Origin: Massilioclostridium coli
GTDB lineage: Bacteria; Bacillota; Clostridia; Oscillospirales; Ruminococcaceae
Length of the DNA: 64,000 nt
Assembly: GCF_900095865.1 (NCBI RefSeq)
Contig: NZ_FMIZ01000006.1
Location: 620,001 to 684,000 of the forward strand
Direction: 5' to 3'
Of the stretch, positions 54,972 to 64,000 are shown piece by piece. Below the pieces are notes generated by a model. It had not been told where the DNA came from, did no database searches, and worked only from the letters and a program-made list of their open reading frames with translations. Position 1 is the first letter of the stretch. Every line of letters begins with the position of its first letter. The position numbers and the translations under genes were made by a program.

Positions 54972-55856
54972 CTATGCTTCTGTTTGAATCAACCGTTCCC
55001 CGAGAGCCTGGAATTTCTGATTTATCCCTGCCTGCTGTTCCTCATCCAAGCAGCGTTTTGGCAGGATATAAATCCGCTCTTTCCCAACGCTGATAATGTA
55101 TTTATCCTTCTGGTTAAGGATAAAATTGCTGGGATTGTTGTACATAATACGGAAACCGCCGTTTTCTTCTTTTACAAAAATGTATTCGTCATAAATATCC
55201 ATGGTAAAAGGCTCTTCAATCTGTGCCATTGCCTTTGCCACCTGTTTGCGGTGGCGTACTGGATTGTACCAAATGATAAAAACCACGGCAATACAAACAA
55301 TGGTACCCAGGTAAGTAACCGTGGAAGGGGTACGTAAAAACAAATCAATTAAATAAAATACCAGCACCAACCCAAACAAAATGGTAAAAATAAGGTTGCG
55401 CTTAAACAGATGCTTTTTCTGGAATGCCTTCATCCCGGTTTCCACTTCCTCTTCCGTCAGGTTATAGGATACTGGAATGTGGGGTAGGGAAGTATCTTCT
55501 TTATCTCCCATTCTCACAGGAGGAAGGTCTTTTTCATCATACTGCTGCAAATCAATATTGGAAGTAGCTGGTTTTTGCTCTTCTTTTTTTGATTTTTTCT
55601 TTTTGATTTGGTATACATTTTCCAATTGGTCAATATTTTTGTTGTAATAATTTTCTGCTTGGGATTTGGTTGGATCGTCCTTGTATTCTTCTTCCTGCTC
55701 CTCATCCCCATCTTTTTTATCTTTTTTCCATTGGAACAAGCCATCAAAATCATGCTTATGCTCTTCGTAATACAGTTCCGCCTGGGATTTCTCTTGTGGC
55801 TCCTGCTGTATTTCCTGATCTGGTTCCAACTGGGTTTCCTTTTGTTTTTCGTCCAT
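54972..55856 (-). CDS. YcxB-like membrane protein with charged N-terminal region
   Basis: 294 residues from ATG 55856, which follows AGGAGG; the longer frame lacks support. Residues 1-115 are highly charged, with two short similar repeats (KSQAELYYEEHKHDFDGLF and KSQAENYYNKNIDQLENVY), and look cytoplasmic or disordered. Then comes YcxB plan: VSYNLTEEEVETGM, two TM helices (about 165-205), and a C-terminal PH-like domain (FTMDIYDEYIFVKEENG ... GKERIYILPKRCL). It lies between gyrB and gyrA in the same operon, 37 bases before gyrA. Function unknown. Confidence 0.8.
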   Translation of the reverse strand: MDEKQKETQLEPDQEIQQEPQEKSQAELYYEEHKHDFDGLFQWKKDKKDGDEEQEEEYKDDPTKSQAENYYNKNIDQLENVYQIKKKKSKKEEQKPATSNIDLQQYDEKDLPPVRMGDKEDTSLPHIPVSYNLTEEEVETGMKAFQKKHLFKRNLIFTILFGLVLVFYLIDLFLRTPSTVTYLGTIVCIAVVFIIWYNPVRHRKQVAKAMAQIEEPFTMDIYDEYIFVKEENGGFRIMYNNPSNFILNQKDKYIISVGKERIYILPKRCLDEEQQAGINQKFQALGERLIQTEA

Positions 55857-55888
55857 ACTGCCTCCTGCTATTGTTTGGTTGCCCAAAA

Positions 55889-57877
<1,989 letters not shown>

Positions 57878-58141
57878 CTATTCTAATTTTAATCCGCGCT
57901 TTGCCCTCAGCCGCAAGGTTGCTGGACTGATTTGGGAAATGTAAACTTTGGTAGTTCCATTTTCACAGCATACCACAAAAGAACGGGGAAGCTCATACGA
58001 AACATTCACCACTTTTCCAGTTTCTTCTGCTTTGCGCAGAAAAAACCGGGTATGTTTGGAAATAGAAGTATTATCCAGGTCAAAAATCCCGACAATATTC
58101 TCCTGTTTTACCACGGTATCTTCCCCTAAATGAATATACAT
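57878..58141 (-). CDS. remB: RemB/YaaB-type regulator (DUF370)
   Basis: 87 residues, matching the RemB (YaaB) group by position between recF and gyrB and by sequence: MYIHLGEDTVV, VGIFDLDN, FVVCCENGTTKVYISQISPATLRLR. In Bacillus, Rem proteins regulate biofilm and motility genes; DNA binding there is shown for RemA, and for RemB the role here is inferred. 15 bases from recF. Confidence 0.93.
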   Translation of the reverse strand: MYIHLGEDTVVKQENIVGIFDLDNTSISKHTRFFLRKAEETGKVVNVSYELPRSFVVCCENGTTKVYISQISPATLRLRAKRGLKLE

Positions 58142-58156
58142 AGCAAACCTCTTTGT

Positions 58157-59260
58157 TTATGATTGAATCCTGCCATCCTCCACATGGAATATCTCTCCAT
58201 GCTGAAGGCGTAGGGTATTGGAAATATCGCAGCAGGTAATAAATACCTGATGCCCTTTTACATGGTTTAAAATATAATCCTGGCGGGAAACATCTAATTC
58301 ACTCATCACATCATCCAACAAAATAACCGGATTATTTCCAGTAATGGATTTCAGTAACTTGGCTTCCGCCAGTTTTAACGCCAAAATACTACTCCGCTGT
58401 TGCCCTTGGGAGCCATAGTTTTTGACGGATACGTCATTGATTAACAATTCCACCTCATCCCGATGCACACCAATGCCGGTAAATCCCTGTTTGACATCTT
58501 GTTCCAGGTTCTGCTCCAGCTGTTCCAGATAATGCTGTACTTTATCTTGGGTATATTCCCGATCCCCAAGTTTATCAAATACAGTGGACTGGTATTCTAC
58601 CCGCAGGTTTTCTTTCTGGGATGAAATTCCCTGGTAAATATGGTGGGAAAACTTTGCTACCTTATCGGTGTAATCCTGGCGCAGTAGGGAAACAATCGTC
58701 CCCAATTTTGCCAGCTGTAAATCCCAAATCTCCATCGTGTCTTTTAAATAAGGCTGACGGTAAAGTTCTTTTAAAAGGCTATTCCGCTGGTATAGTACCT
58801 TTTCATATTGGTGCAGGTAATGGTGGTAATCCGGCCGGATTTGGCAGATCGCGCTGTCCAAAAATTTCCGCCGTAAAGATGGCGAACCTTGGATAATCGA
58901 AAGATGGGCAGGAGAGAACACAACACAGAGGAAATTTCCCGCATACTCAGTGGGGGATTTTAATTCCACCCGGTTTAAAAAATATTTATTTTTTGCCCCA
59001 AATACCATATTGGCTTTTTGGATGCGCTGGGTATCATCAAACTCCAATGATAATTCTGCCCGCTGGCAATCAAATCCAATCAATTTGGATTCTTTGGAGC
59101 TCCGAAAGCTCCTAGCGCCAGAAAACAACCAGATGGCTTCAATTAAATTGGTTTTTCCCTGGGCATTCTGCCCATAAATGACATTAATCCCTTCTCCTGG
59201 CTGGATCACAATTTGTTTGAGATTACGAAACCCATCCCCTCGAAATTCAGTTACCTTCAT
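58157..59260 (-). CDS. recF: DNA replication/repair protein RecF
   Basis: 367 residues, standard. SMC-like ATPase that loads RecA at gaps. Walker A GQNAQGKTN (about 30-38), signature GSQGQQRSSILALKLAE (about 300), Walker B ILLDDVMSELD (about 325). It overlaps the S4-domain gene by 14 bases, the standard Firmicute order dnaN-S4-recF-remB-gyrB. Confidence 0.97.
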   Translation of the reverse strand: MKVTEFRGDGFRNLKQIVIQPGEGINVIYGQNAQGKTNLIEAIWLFSGARSFRSSKESKLIGFDCQRAELSLEFDDTQRIQKANMVFGAKNKYFLNRVELKSPTEYAGNFLCVVFSPAHLSIIQGSPSLRRKFLDSAICQIRPDYHHYLHQYEKVLYQRNSLLKELYRQPYLKDTMEIWDLQLAKLGTIVSLLRQDYTDKVAKFSHHIYQGISSQKENLRVEYQSTVFDKLGDREYTQDKVQHYLEQLEQNLEQDVKQGFTGIGVHRDEVELLINDVSVKNYGSQGQQRSSILALKLAEAKLLKSITGNNPVILLDDVMSELDVSRQDYILNHVKGHQVFITCCDISNTLRLQHGEIFHVEDGRIQS

Positions 59261-59474
59261 GGATAATCAGTAGCTCCAATTCATTCCCGATGACAATTTT
59301 ATCATTGGGGAATACTTTTTTACCACGAATATAACAAACTTCACCGTTGAGCATAACTTCACCATCCGCCACCATCTCTTTCGCGTGTCCGCCTGTCTCC
59401 GCAATGCCGGCAAATTTTAAAAGCTGATCCAACTTAATAAACGGTGTATGGATTGGGATTGTCTCAGTTTTCAT
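59247..59474 (-). CDS. S4-domain RNA-binding protein (YaaA/RlbA type)
   Basis: 75 residues, a lone S4 fold: IKLDQLLKFAGIAETGGHAKEM, then DGEVMLNGEVCYIRGKKV. Small S4 proteins in this slot are conserved across Firmicutes and are thought to bind rRNA (YaaA of Bacillus affects ribosome assembly). Overlaps dnaN by 11 bases and recF by 14, so all three are translationally coupled. Confidence 0.95.
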   Translation of the reverse strand: MKTETIPIHTPFIKLDQLLKFAGIAETGGHAKEMVADGEVMLNGEVCYIRGKKVFPNDKIVIGNELELLIIHEGN

Positions 59475-60573
59475 TTTTTAACCTCACTGGCAATACCAGG
59501 AATAGGAATTGATCCCCTTCCACTGGAATGATTTTAATTGGAGAAAGCGGACCATTCATATCAATATAAATTTCATCACAATCCGTATGGCGTAACGCAT
59601 CAATCATATATTTATTGTTAAAAGCAATCCGGATTTGGTTTCCCTCTACCTGTGCTTCACAGCGATCATTTACTTTACCAATGGCGCTTTCACAAGAAAG
59701 AATTAGAGAATTGCCTTCTGTTTCCAATTTAATAGGGCTTTTATTCCGATCGTTGATGATAATAGAAGTCCTTTCGATGCTCTGTGCCAATATTGCATCT
59801 TCCACATGGATACGAGTGGAAAAACCATCTGGAATAGCGGATTTATAGTCCAAATATTCCCCTAATAATAGGCGAGAAATCATGGTATATCCATCAACTT
59901 CAAAAAGGATATGTTTTTCACAAACATTGATTTTTGCGATTTGATCCTGTTGGTCAGATAACAGTTTGGTTAGTTCCGCTAATGTTTTTCCTGGGACAAT
60001 AAAGGAAATATCCTTGTCCACGTTTACTTTTTCCCTACGTAATGCGACCCGGTATCCATCTACGGATACCACATGCATTGTACCATTGGAAATATCAAAA
60101 AGGGAACCTGTTAGAATTGGAGTTTGTTCGTTGACAGAAATTGCAAACAATGTTTGGTTAATCATATTTTTTAATAGGTATTCTGGCAGTTCAAAGGAAA
60201 TGCAATCCTCTATGGAAGGAAGGTCTGGGTATTCATCTTTTGCCATCCCTAAAATATGGAATTCCGTGTCTGCACCTTGAATTAAGGTCATAAAGCGTTC
60301 ATCAGATGCAATCAAAATTTCCTGATTTGGCATCTTTTTTAAAATATCGCTGAACAGACGGGCATTTAATACAATGCTACCTTCTTCTTGTTGGTTTACC
60401 TGGATTGTTTTGGTAATACCAATTTCTAAATTATAGCCGGTAATTGTCAGTTCGCTATTGTTACATTGTAACAGGACGCCTTCCAACGCAGGTATTGTAG
60501 ATTTCGAAGAAATTGCTAAAGACACATTAGAAACAACTTCATTGAGTAGTTTTAAATCACATGAAAATTTCAT
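59464..60573 (-). CDS. dnaN: DNA polymerase III subunit beta (sliding clamp)
   Basis: 369 residues, three tandem clamp domains. Homodimeric ring that tethers polymerase and repair proteins to DNA. MKFSCDLKLLNEVVSNVSLAIS at the start; the C-terminal pocket ends with FLVLPVRL, the peptide-binding groove end typical of beta clamps. Its leader is the origin region at 60574-60954, with dnaA upstream. Confidence 0.98.
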   Translation of the reverse strand: MKFSCDLKLLNEVVSNVSLAISSKSTIPALEGVLLQCNNSELTITGYNLEIGITKTIQVNQQEEGSIVLNARLFSDILKKMPNQEILIASDERFMTLIQGADTEFHILGMAKDEYPDLPSIEDCISFELPEYLLKNMINQTLFAISVNEQTPILTGSLFDISNGTMHVVSVDGYRVALRREKVNVDKDISFIVPGKTLAELTKLLSDQQDQIAKINVCEKHILFEVDGYTMISRLLLGEYLDYKSAIPDGFSTRIHVEDAILAQSIERTSIIINDRNKSPIKLETEGNSLILSCESAIGKVNDRCEAQVEGNQIRIAFNNKYMIDALRHTDCDEIYIDMNGPLSPIKIIPVEGDQFLFLVLPVRLKNEN

Positions 60574-60954
60574 AGTTAGTACCTCTTTTACTAGAAATAA
60601 GGGTTTTTCACAACTTCTTTGTATCCGATCAAAAAAATTTCGATTTTTGAATAAAATAAATGTATTTTATTTTATAATATTTTAGTAGTAGTAGTAGGGA
60701 GTGTGTAAAAGTTGAAAATGTGAAAAACCTCGGAAAATACTAGGGTTGAAGTGATTTTTCTTTTCCGGATTGAAAAAGAAAAATAAGTTGAAAAAGTTGA
60801 AAGATAAATTTTATTTAACAGCTATGTTGAAAACTGGGTTGAAAATGTTAAAAGATTGTTTGTAAGTTTGTTGAAGAGTAAAACAAAATAAATTTCCGAA
60901 TATTGGATGTTGAATAAGTTGGAACTTGGTTGAGTTAAAAATGTTGAAAAATGG
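60574..60954. other. oriC: dnaA-dnaN origin region with basal unwinding site
   Basis: No gene. In order on the plus strand: DnaA box TTTTTCACA (60604-60612), AT-rich stretch (about 60634-60682), five TAG repeats (60683-60697), GGAG, DnaA box on the other strand TGTGTAAAA (60702-60710) and another TGTGAAAAA (60719-60727). The TAG repeats are the DnaA-trio (3'-GAT-5' on one strand) that, next to a GC patch and DnaA boxes, marks the origin-opening site in Bacillus. Many TGTTGAAAA-like repeats follow (60825, 60838, 60846, 60869, 60908, 60942). No TTATCCACA is seen. Confidence 0.85.
60683..60710 (+). promoter_or_regulatory. DnaA-trio tract abutting a DnaA box
   Basis: TAG five times, then GGAG, then TGTGTAAAA (reverse of TTTTACACA). 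Matches the box-GC-trio layout known for bacterial origins; the AT-rich side is on the left, so melting is expected there. Confidence 0.8.
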
Positions 60955-62310
60955 TTATTTATCCCGGATATTTTTAATAATGTCCTCAACAATCTCTTTT
61001 TGATGGCTATCTTTTTTTATCATGTTTTCAACTTTTTGTAGTGCATAAACGACTGTTGCATGGTCACGACCATTAAATTCTTTTCCGATTTCCGCCAGAG
61101 GCATTTGGGTAATTTCCCGTACAATATACATGGCAATTTGACGGGATGTTGAAATTTGTGCAGAACGTTTGGAAGAACGAATATCTTCTTCCGTGACACT
61201 AAATGTACGTGCTACTTCTTTGATGATGCGTTCTACGGTAACAGGGGCAGGCTGGTTATTATTTAGAATATCTCGGATTGCGGTTTGCGCCATGCCGATA
61301 GATGGGGTAGCCCCATTTAAGTCCTTAAACGCATTTAGCCGTTTTACCGCTCCTTCCAGTTGCCGGATATTATGTTTTAAATTGGAAGCAATAAACTCCG
61401 CAACATCATCGGACATTTCCAGGTTCATCAATTCTGCCTTACGGCGGACAATCGCAACCCTGGTTTCAAAATCTGGCGGGGAAATATCCGCTAACAGACC
61501 CCATTCAAAACGAGTTTTCAAACGATCTTCCAGGGTTTTAATATCTTTTGGAGGACGGTCGGATGTCAATACAATCTGTTTACCAACCTGATGCAGTTCA
61601 TTAAAAGTATGGAAAAATTCCTCTTGGGTTTGGGTTTTCCCAGCCAGGAATTGGATATCGTCCATAAGAAGAATATCTACATTACGATACTTTTCATGGA
61701 ACTCATCTGTAGTATGGCGTTCAATTGCGGTAATCAATTCGTTGGTGAAGGTTTCACCATTGACATAGGCGATATTGGCTTTTGGATTGTTTTTGCGAAT
61801 TTCGTGGGCAATGGAAATTAACAGATGGGTTTTTCCTAGCCCGCTTGGGCCATAAATAAACAGTGGGTTATAAGTACCATTCTGTTTTTGAGCAACCGCC
61901 TTACAAGCAGCATAGGCAAACGTGTTGGAGCTGCCTACAATAAAAGTATCAAAAGTATATTCATATTCCCCCAGGTATTTATTATCAATTTTTTCTTCAG
62001 CAGGTGGCATTAAACTGGTTTGCTGTGGAACAGAAGCAGTGGGTTCAGCAGCAGGAGTATGGTTTTCTTCGGTGATGATATCAATGGTAACATCAAACCC
62101 CAATACCTCTTTAAAAGCTTCTGTTAATATATTCATATATTTTGTGAGAACAATATTTTTTTGAAAATTGCTTTTTAGAGCTAATACTGCGGTACCGGAT
62201 TTGAATTCAACTGGTTCAATGGGCTGGATCCAAAGGGAATACGCAGTGGGGGACAGCTCTGTTTCACAGTATTGTTTCACAGCCTGAAATACCTGTGAAA
62301 AGGATTCCAT
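60955..62310 (-). CDS. dnaA: chromosomal replication initiator DnaA
   Basis: 451 residues from ATG 62310, with AGGAGG 7 bases ahead (MESFSQVFQ); six upstream codons are dropped. Domain I (to about 90), short Pro-rich domain II, AAA+ domain III with Walker A GPSGLGKTH (about 155-163) and Walker B ILLMDDIQFLAG, and domain IV with the DNA-binding signature NGRDHATVVYALQKVE (about 418-433). It binds the boxes in the flanking regions to open the origin. Confidence 0.98.
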   Translation of the reverse strand: MESFSQVFQAVKQYCETELSPTAYSLWIQPIEPVEFKSGTAVLALKSNFQKNIVLTKYMNILTEAFKEVLGFDVTIDIITEENHTPAAEPTASVPQQTSLMPPAEEKIDNKYLGEYEYTFDTFIVGSSNTFAYAACKAVAQKQNGTYNPLFIYGPSGLGKTHLLISIAHEIRKNNPKANIAYVNGETFTNELITAIERHTTDEFHEKYRNVDILLMDDIQFLAGKTQTQEEFFHTFNELHQVGKQIVLTSDRPPKDIKTLEDRLKTRFEWGLLADISPPDFETRVAIVRRKAELMNLEMSDDVAEFIASNLKHNIRQLEGAVKRLNAFKDLNGATPSIGMAQTAIRDILNNNQPAPVTVERIIKEVARTFSVTEEDIRSSKRSAQISTSRQIAMYIVREITQMPLAEIGKEFNGRDHATVVYALQKVENMIKKDSHQKEIVEDIIKNIRDK

Positions 62311-62371
62311 ATTGTAACCTCCTATCAAATTTTGTGGTCTGATCTCATTTTGGGCATACTTATACTGTTCT

Positions 62372-62400
62372 AGTATAACATGTTTTCAACAATTTTACAA
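62372..62400 (-). promoter_or_regulatory. dnaA promoter overlapped by a DnaA-box-like site
   Basis: Minus strand: TTGTAA (62395-62400), 17 bases, TATACT (62372-62377). TTTTCAACA (62383-62391) lies in the spacer and TTTTCAACG (62405-62413) just upstream, suggesting DnaA autoregulation. Confidence 0.65.
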
Positions 62401-62678
62401 GCAGTTTTCAACGTTCTTATTCCTATTATATAAGGAAAGATTATGGATTTATTTTGTAAAAAGAAAAAAGTCGTTGAATCTTTTTCTTTTTAAACGTGGA
62501 AAATTAAAAAAAGAATAGTTAGAAATAGGTCAAAATAATTCACAGTTTTTAAACAGGCTAAGTAAAAAATCAACCCAAGATAAGGCGGATTTATTAAAAT
62601 AGAAAAAAGAGATTTTCAAAAAAGGAGGGGGGAGGATTTTATTATTTTAAAACAAATATAAATTTCTAAATAAAAAGC
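62401..62678. other. AT-rich dnaA-rpmH spacer, second origin half
   Basis: No gene. Contains TTTTCAACG (62405) and CGTGGAAAA (62495-62503, reverse of TTTTCCACG), a long AT-rich tract, and an isolated G-rich run GGAGGGGGGAGG around 62625. Together with 60574-60954 this gives a bipartite origin around dnaA, as in Bacillus. Confidence 0.55.
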
Positions 62679-62708
62679 TTGACATTTCCTATCTGGATAA
62701 GCTATACT
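62679..62708 (+). promoter_or_regulatory. rpmH promoter
   Basis: TTGACA (62679-62684), 18 bases, TATACT (62703-62708), about 95 bases upstream of rpmH. Confidence 0.8.
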
Positions 62709-62802
62709 AATAACTTGCAGGGATAGAACTTGTACTACATAGGGGTTCTCCCTATTGATATAATCGCTGTGCATCCGCACATACAAAAAGGAGGACGGAC
62801 AG

Positions 62803-62937
62803 ATGAAAAGAACTTATCAGCCAAAAAAACGCCAAAGATCCAAAGTTCATGGTTTTAGAAAAAGAATGGCTTCTACTAATGGCCGCAAAGTTTTAGCACG
62901 CAGACGTGCGAAAGGCAGAAAAAGACTTACTCACTAA
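62803..62937 (+). CDS. rpmH: 50S ribosomal protein L34
   Basis: 44 residues, [18 protein letters not shown] ... [13 protein letters not shown]: the invariant, basic L34 sequence. ATG behind AAGGAGG. First gene on the right side of the origin; rnpA follows after 190 bases with a terminator between. Divergent from dnaA. Confidence 0.97.
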   Translation: MKRTYQPKKRQRSKVHGFRKRMASTNGRKVLARRRAKGRKRLTH

Positions 62938-63060
62938 GAATGAGTTTTTTCGCAGGATACTTACGGATAATTCGGGTGTTGCGTATTGGTTTCTGCAATG
63001 TTTACGGCCAGTTTAAACTCAACTAAAAAATCAGTATACAGCACCGAAGCCAGTGAGCCT

Positions 63061-63093
63061 GACCACATAAATTCATTTTATGTGGTCTTTTTT
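63061..63093 (+). terminator. terminator between rpmH and rnpA
   Basis: A perfect 11-bp stem GACCACATAAA/TTTATGTGGTC followed by TTTTTTATT, so most rpmH transcripts may stop before rnpA. Confidence 0.85.
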
Positions 63094-63130
63094 ATTAAAA
63101 GGATGGTTGGAATACGGGTAGGATAACGCT

Positions 63131-63508
63131 ATGATTTATACCACACCATTAAAATTGAATAAGGATTTTAAACGGTTGTACTATCGGGGAAGTTTTAAAG
63201 CATCCCCCAACCTTGTTACCTATGGAATGAAACGATGGGATAAACAATGCCATATTGGGATTACCGTTAGCAAAAAAATAGGAAAAGCCCATACACGTAA
63301 CCGTGTTCGGCGAATCATTCGCGCAGCGTATGCCCAATTGGAGCAGGAACAGAACCTAAAGGGGTGGGATTTTGTTTTTGTTGCCCGCACAGCCTCGGTA
63401 GAACAAAAATCCACTGATATTTATCAGGATATGAAAAAACAATTATCTTTTGTGTTATCAAAAGATTCGGGAAAAGGAAAAAAACAATCCGGTTTTAAAA
63501 AGGGATGA
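63131..63508 (+). CDS. rnpA: ribonuclease P protein component
   Basis: 125 residues. Binds the catalytic RNase P RNA to mature tRNA 5' ends. [15 protein letters not shown] at the start, the conserved RNR motif in [14 protein letters not shown] (about 57-70), and a basic tail. Weak GGGTAGGAT ribosome binding site. Followed after 4 bases by yidD. Confidence 0.96.
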   Translation: MIYTTPLKLNKDFKRLYYRGSFKASPNLVTYGMKRWDKQCHIGITVSKKIGKAHTRNRVRRIIRAAYAQLEQEQNLKGWDFVFVARTASVEQKSTDIYQDMKKQLSFVLSKDSGKGKKQSGFKKG

Positions 63509-63512
63509 TAAA

Positions 63513-63746
63513 ATGAAGCATATTTTCATGGCAATCATTCGGTTTTATCAAAAATTTATTTCGCCGTTATTTCCGCCATGCTGCCGCTTTTATCCGACCT
63601 GTTCCCAATATGCGCTAGAAGCGATCCAAGTCCACGGGGCGATCAAAGGAGGATGGCTTGCCTTAAAGCGTTTTTTCAAATGTAACCCTTTGCATCCTGG
63701 AGGTGTGGACCCTGTCCCACCAAAAAAACAGAAAAAACCAAAATAA
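63513..63746 (+). CDS. yidD: membrane protein insertion efficiency factor YidD
   Basis: 77 residues from ATG 63513, behind AGGGATGATAAA; the longer frame overlaps rnpA. Signature: [24 protein letters not shown] (cysteine triplet), then [18 protein letters not shown]. It assists YidC-dependent insertion at the inner face of the membrane. Part of rnpA-yidD-yidC. Confidence 0.95.
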   Translation: MKHIFMAIIRFYQKFISPLFPPCCRFYPTCSQYALEAIQVHGAIKGGWLALKRFFKCNPLHPGGVDPVPPKKQKKPK

Positions 63747-63800
63747 AATGATAAAAAGACTTCAAAAGAATTACCGGTTCGGCCGGAATGGAGGTTTCCA

Positions 63801-64000
63801 ATGAATCTAATTTATACGATCCTCGGTACGCCGTTGGGATGGATTATTTGGGCAATTTATCAAGTAATCCATAGTTATGGCTGGTCCTTGATCATCTTTA
63901 CGATTATTTTGAGATTGGTTCAGGTACCGTTTGCGATTAAGCAACAAAAATCCAGCGCAAGAATGGGCGCACTCCAGCCAAAGATGGCGGAAATCAATAA
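63801..64000 (+). CDS. yidC: membrane protein insertase YidC/OxaA, 3' end cut by window
   Basis: The first ~66 residues of YidC: ATG after GGAGG, NLIYTILGTPLGWIIW, SYGWSLIIFTIILRLV and FAIKQQKSSARM, the Gram-positive YidC opening (TM helix then the conserved VPF-KQQKSS region). Rest lies beyond the window. Confidence 0.93.
   Translation, partial: MNLIYTILGTPLGWIIWAIYQVIHSYGWSLIIFTIILRLVQVPFAIKQQKSSARMGALQPKMAEIN

Overview
This window is chromosomal DNA spanning the replication origin of a low-to-mid GC, Gram-positive anaerobe of the Clostridia. An Oscillospirales/Ruminococcaceae-type gut organism is my best guess; the genus cannot be read from the sequence. The clues are the canonical Firmicute origin order (yidC-yidD-rnpA-rpmH | dnaA-dnaN-S4 protein-recF-remB-gyrB-gyrA), a groES-groEL operon under a perfect CIRCE operator, GdpP and RNase J, and a sortase-type surface glycosidase.

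Layout. 1-4720: a truncated nitroreductase, a small membrane protein, tRNA-Pro(GGG), metG, a hypothetical gene and a TatD DNase. 4929-11968: a minus-strand accessory locus with three paralogous lipoproteins, a small exported protein and a three-gene ABC transporter. 12626-18729: MATE exporter, GT4 glycolipid glycosyltransferase, a large membrane-anchored protein, a CPBP protease and tadA. 18955-20160: a small XRE regulator, then a decayed IS3-type element and other debris. 20212-30310 (minus): core genes ftsH, tilS, dnaB, rplI, gdpP and rnj. 30494-39364 (plus): GH25 lysozyme, a DUF1015 protein, a Gld-like four-gene ABC operon, a frameshifted GNAT gene and a secreted transglutaminase-like protein. 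40117-45105: a three-gene surface-protein operon, groES-groEL, a 55-residue protein and a YcxB-like protein. 45127-50495: a 1707-residue GH78 rhamnosidase-type wall protein with a terminator in its leader. 50682-51370: a gene-free, hairpin-rich stretch bounded by promoter-like and terminator-like signals. 51631-64000: the replication-origin cluster.

The genes fit together as origin-proximal housekeeping (DnaA, beta clamp, RecF, gyrase, DnaB, L9, L34, RNase P protein, YidD and YidC) with accessory surface functions between them. The dnaA-dnaN gap holds an almost textbook basal unwinding site: AT-rich DNA, five TAG (DnaA-trio) repeats, a short GC patch and DnaA boxes. The items most worth a second look are this origin, the candidate large non-coding RNA at 50682-51335, and the exported-protein/lipoprotein/ABC locus at 5023-11690.

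Several starts were reset using ribosome binding sites: gyrB, tadA, the MATE gene and one permease start with TTG, and dnaA, tilS, yidD and others start downstream of the longest open frame. Family names are from recognition by eye; no database search was run.
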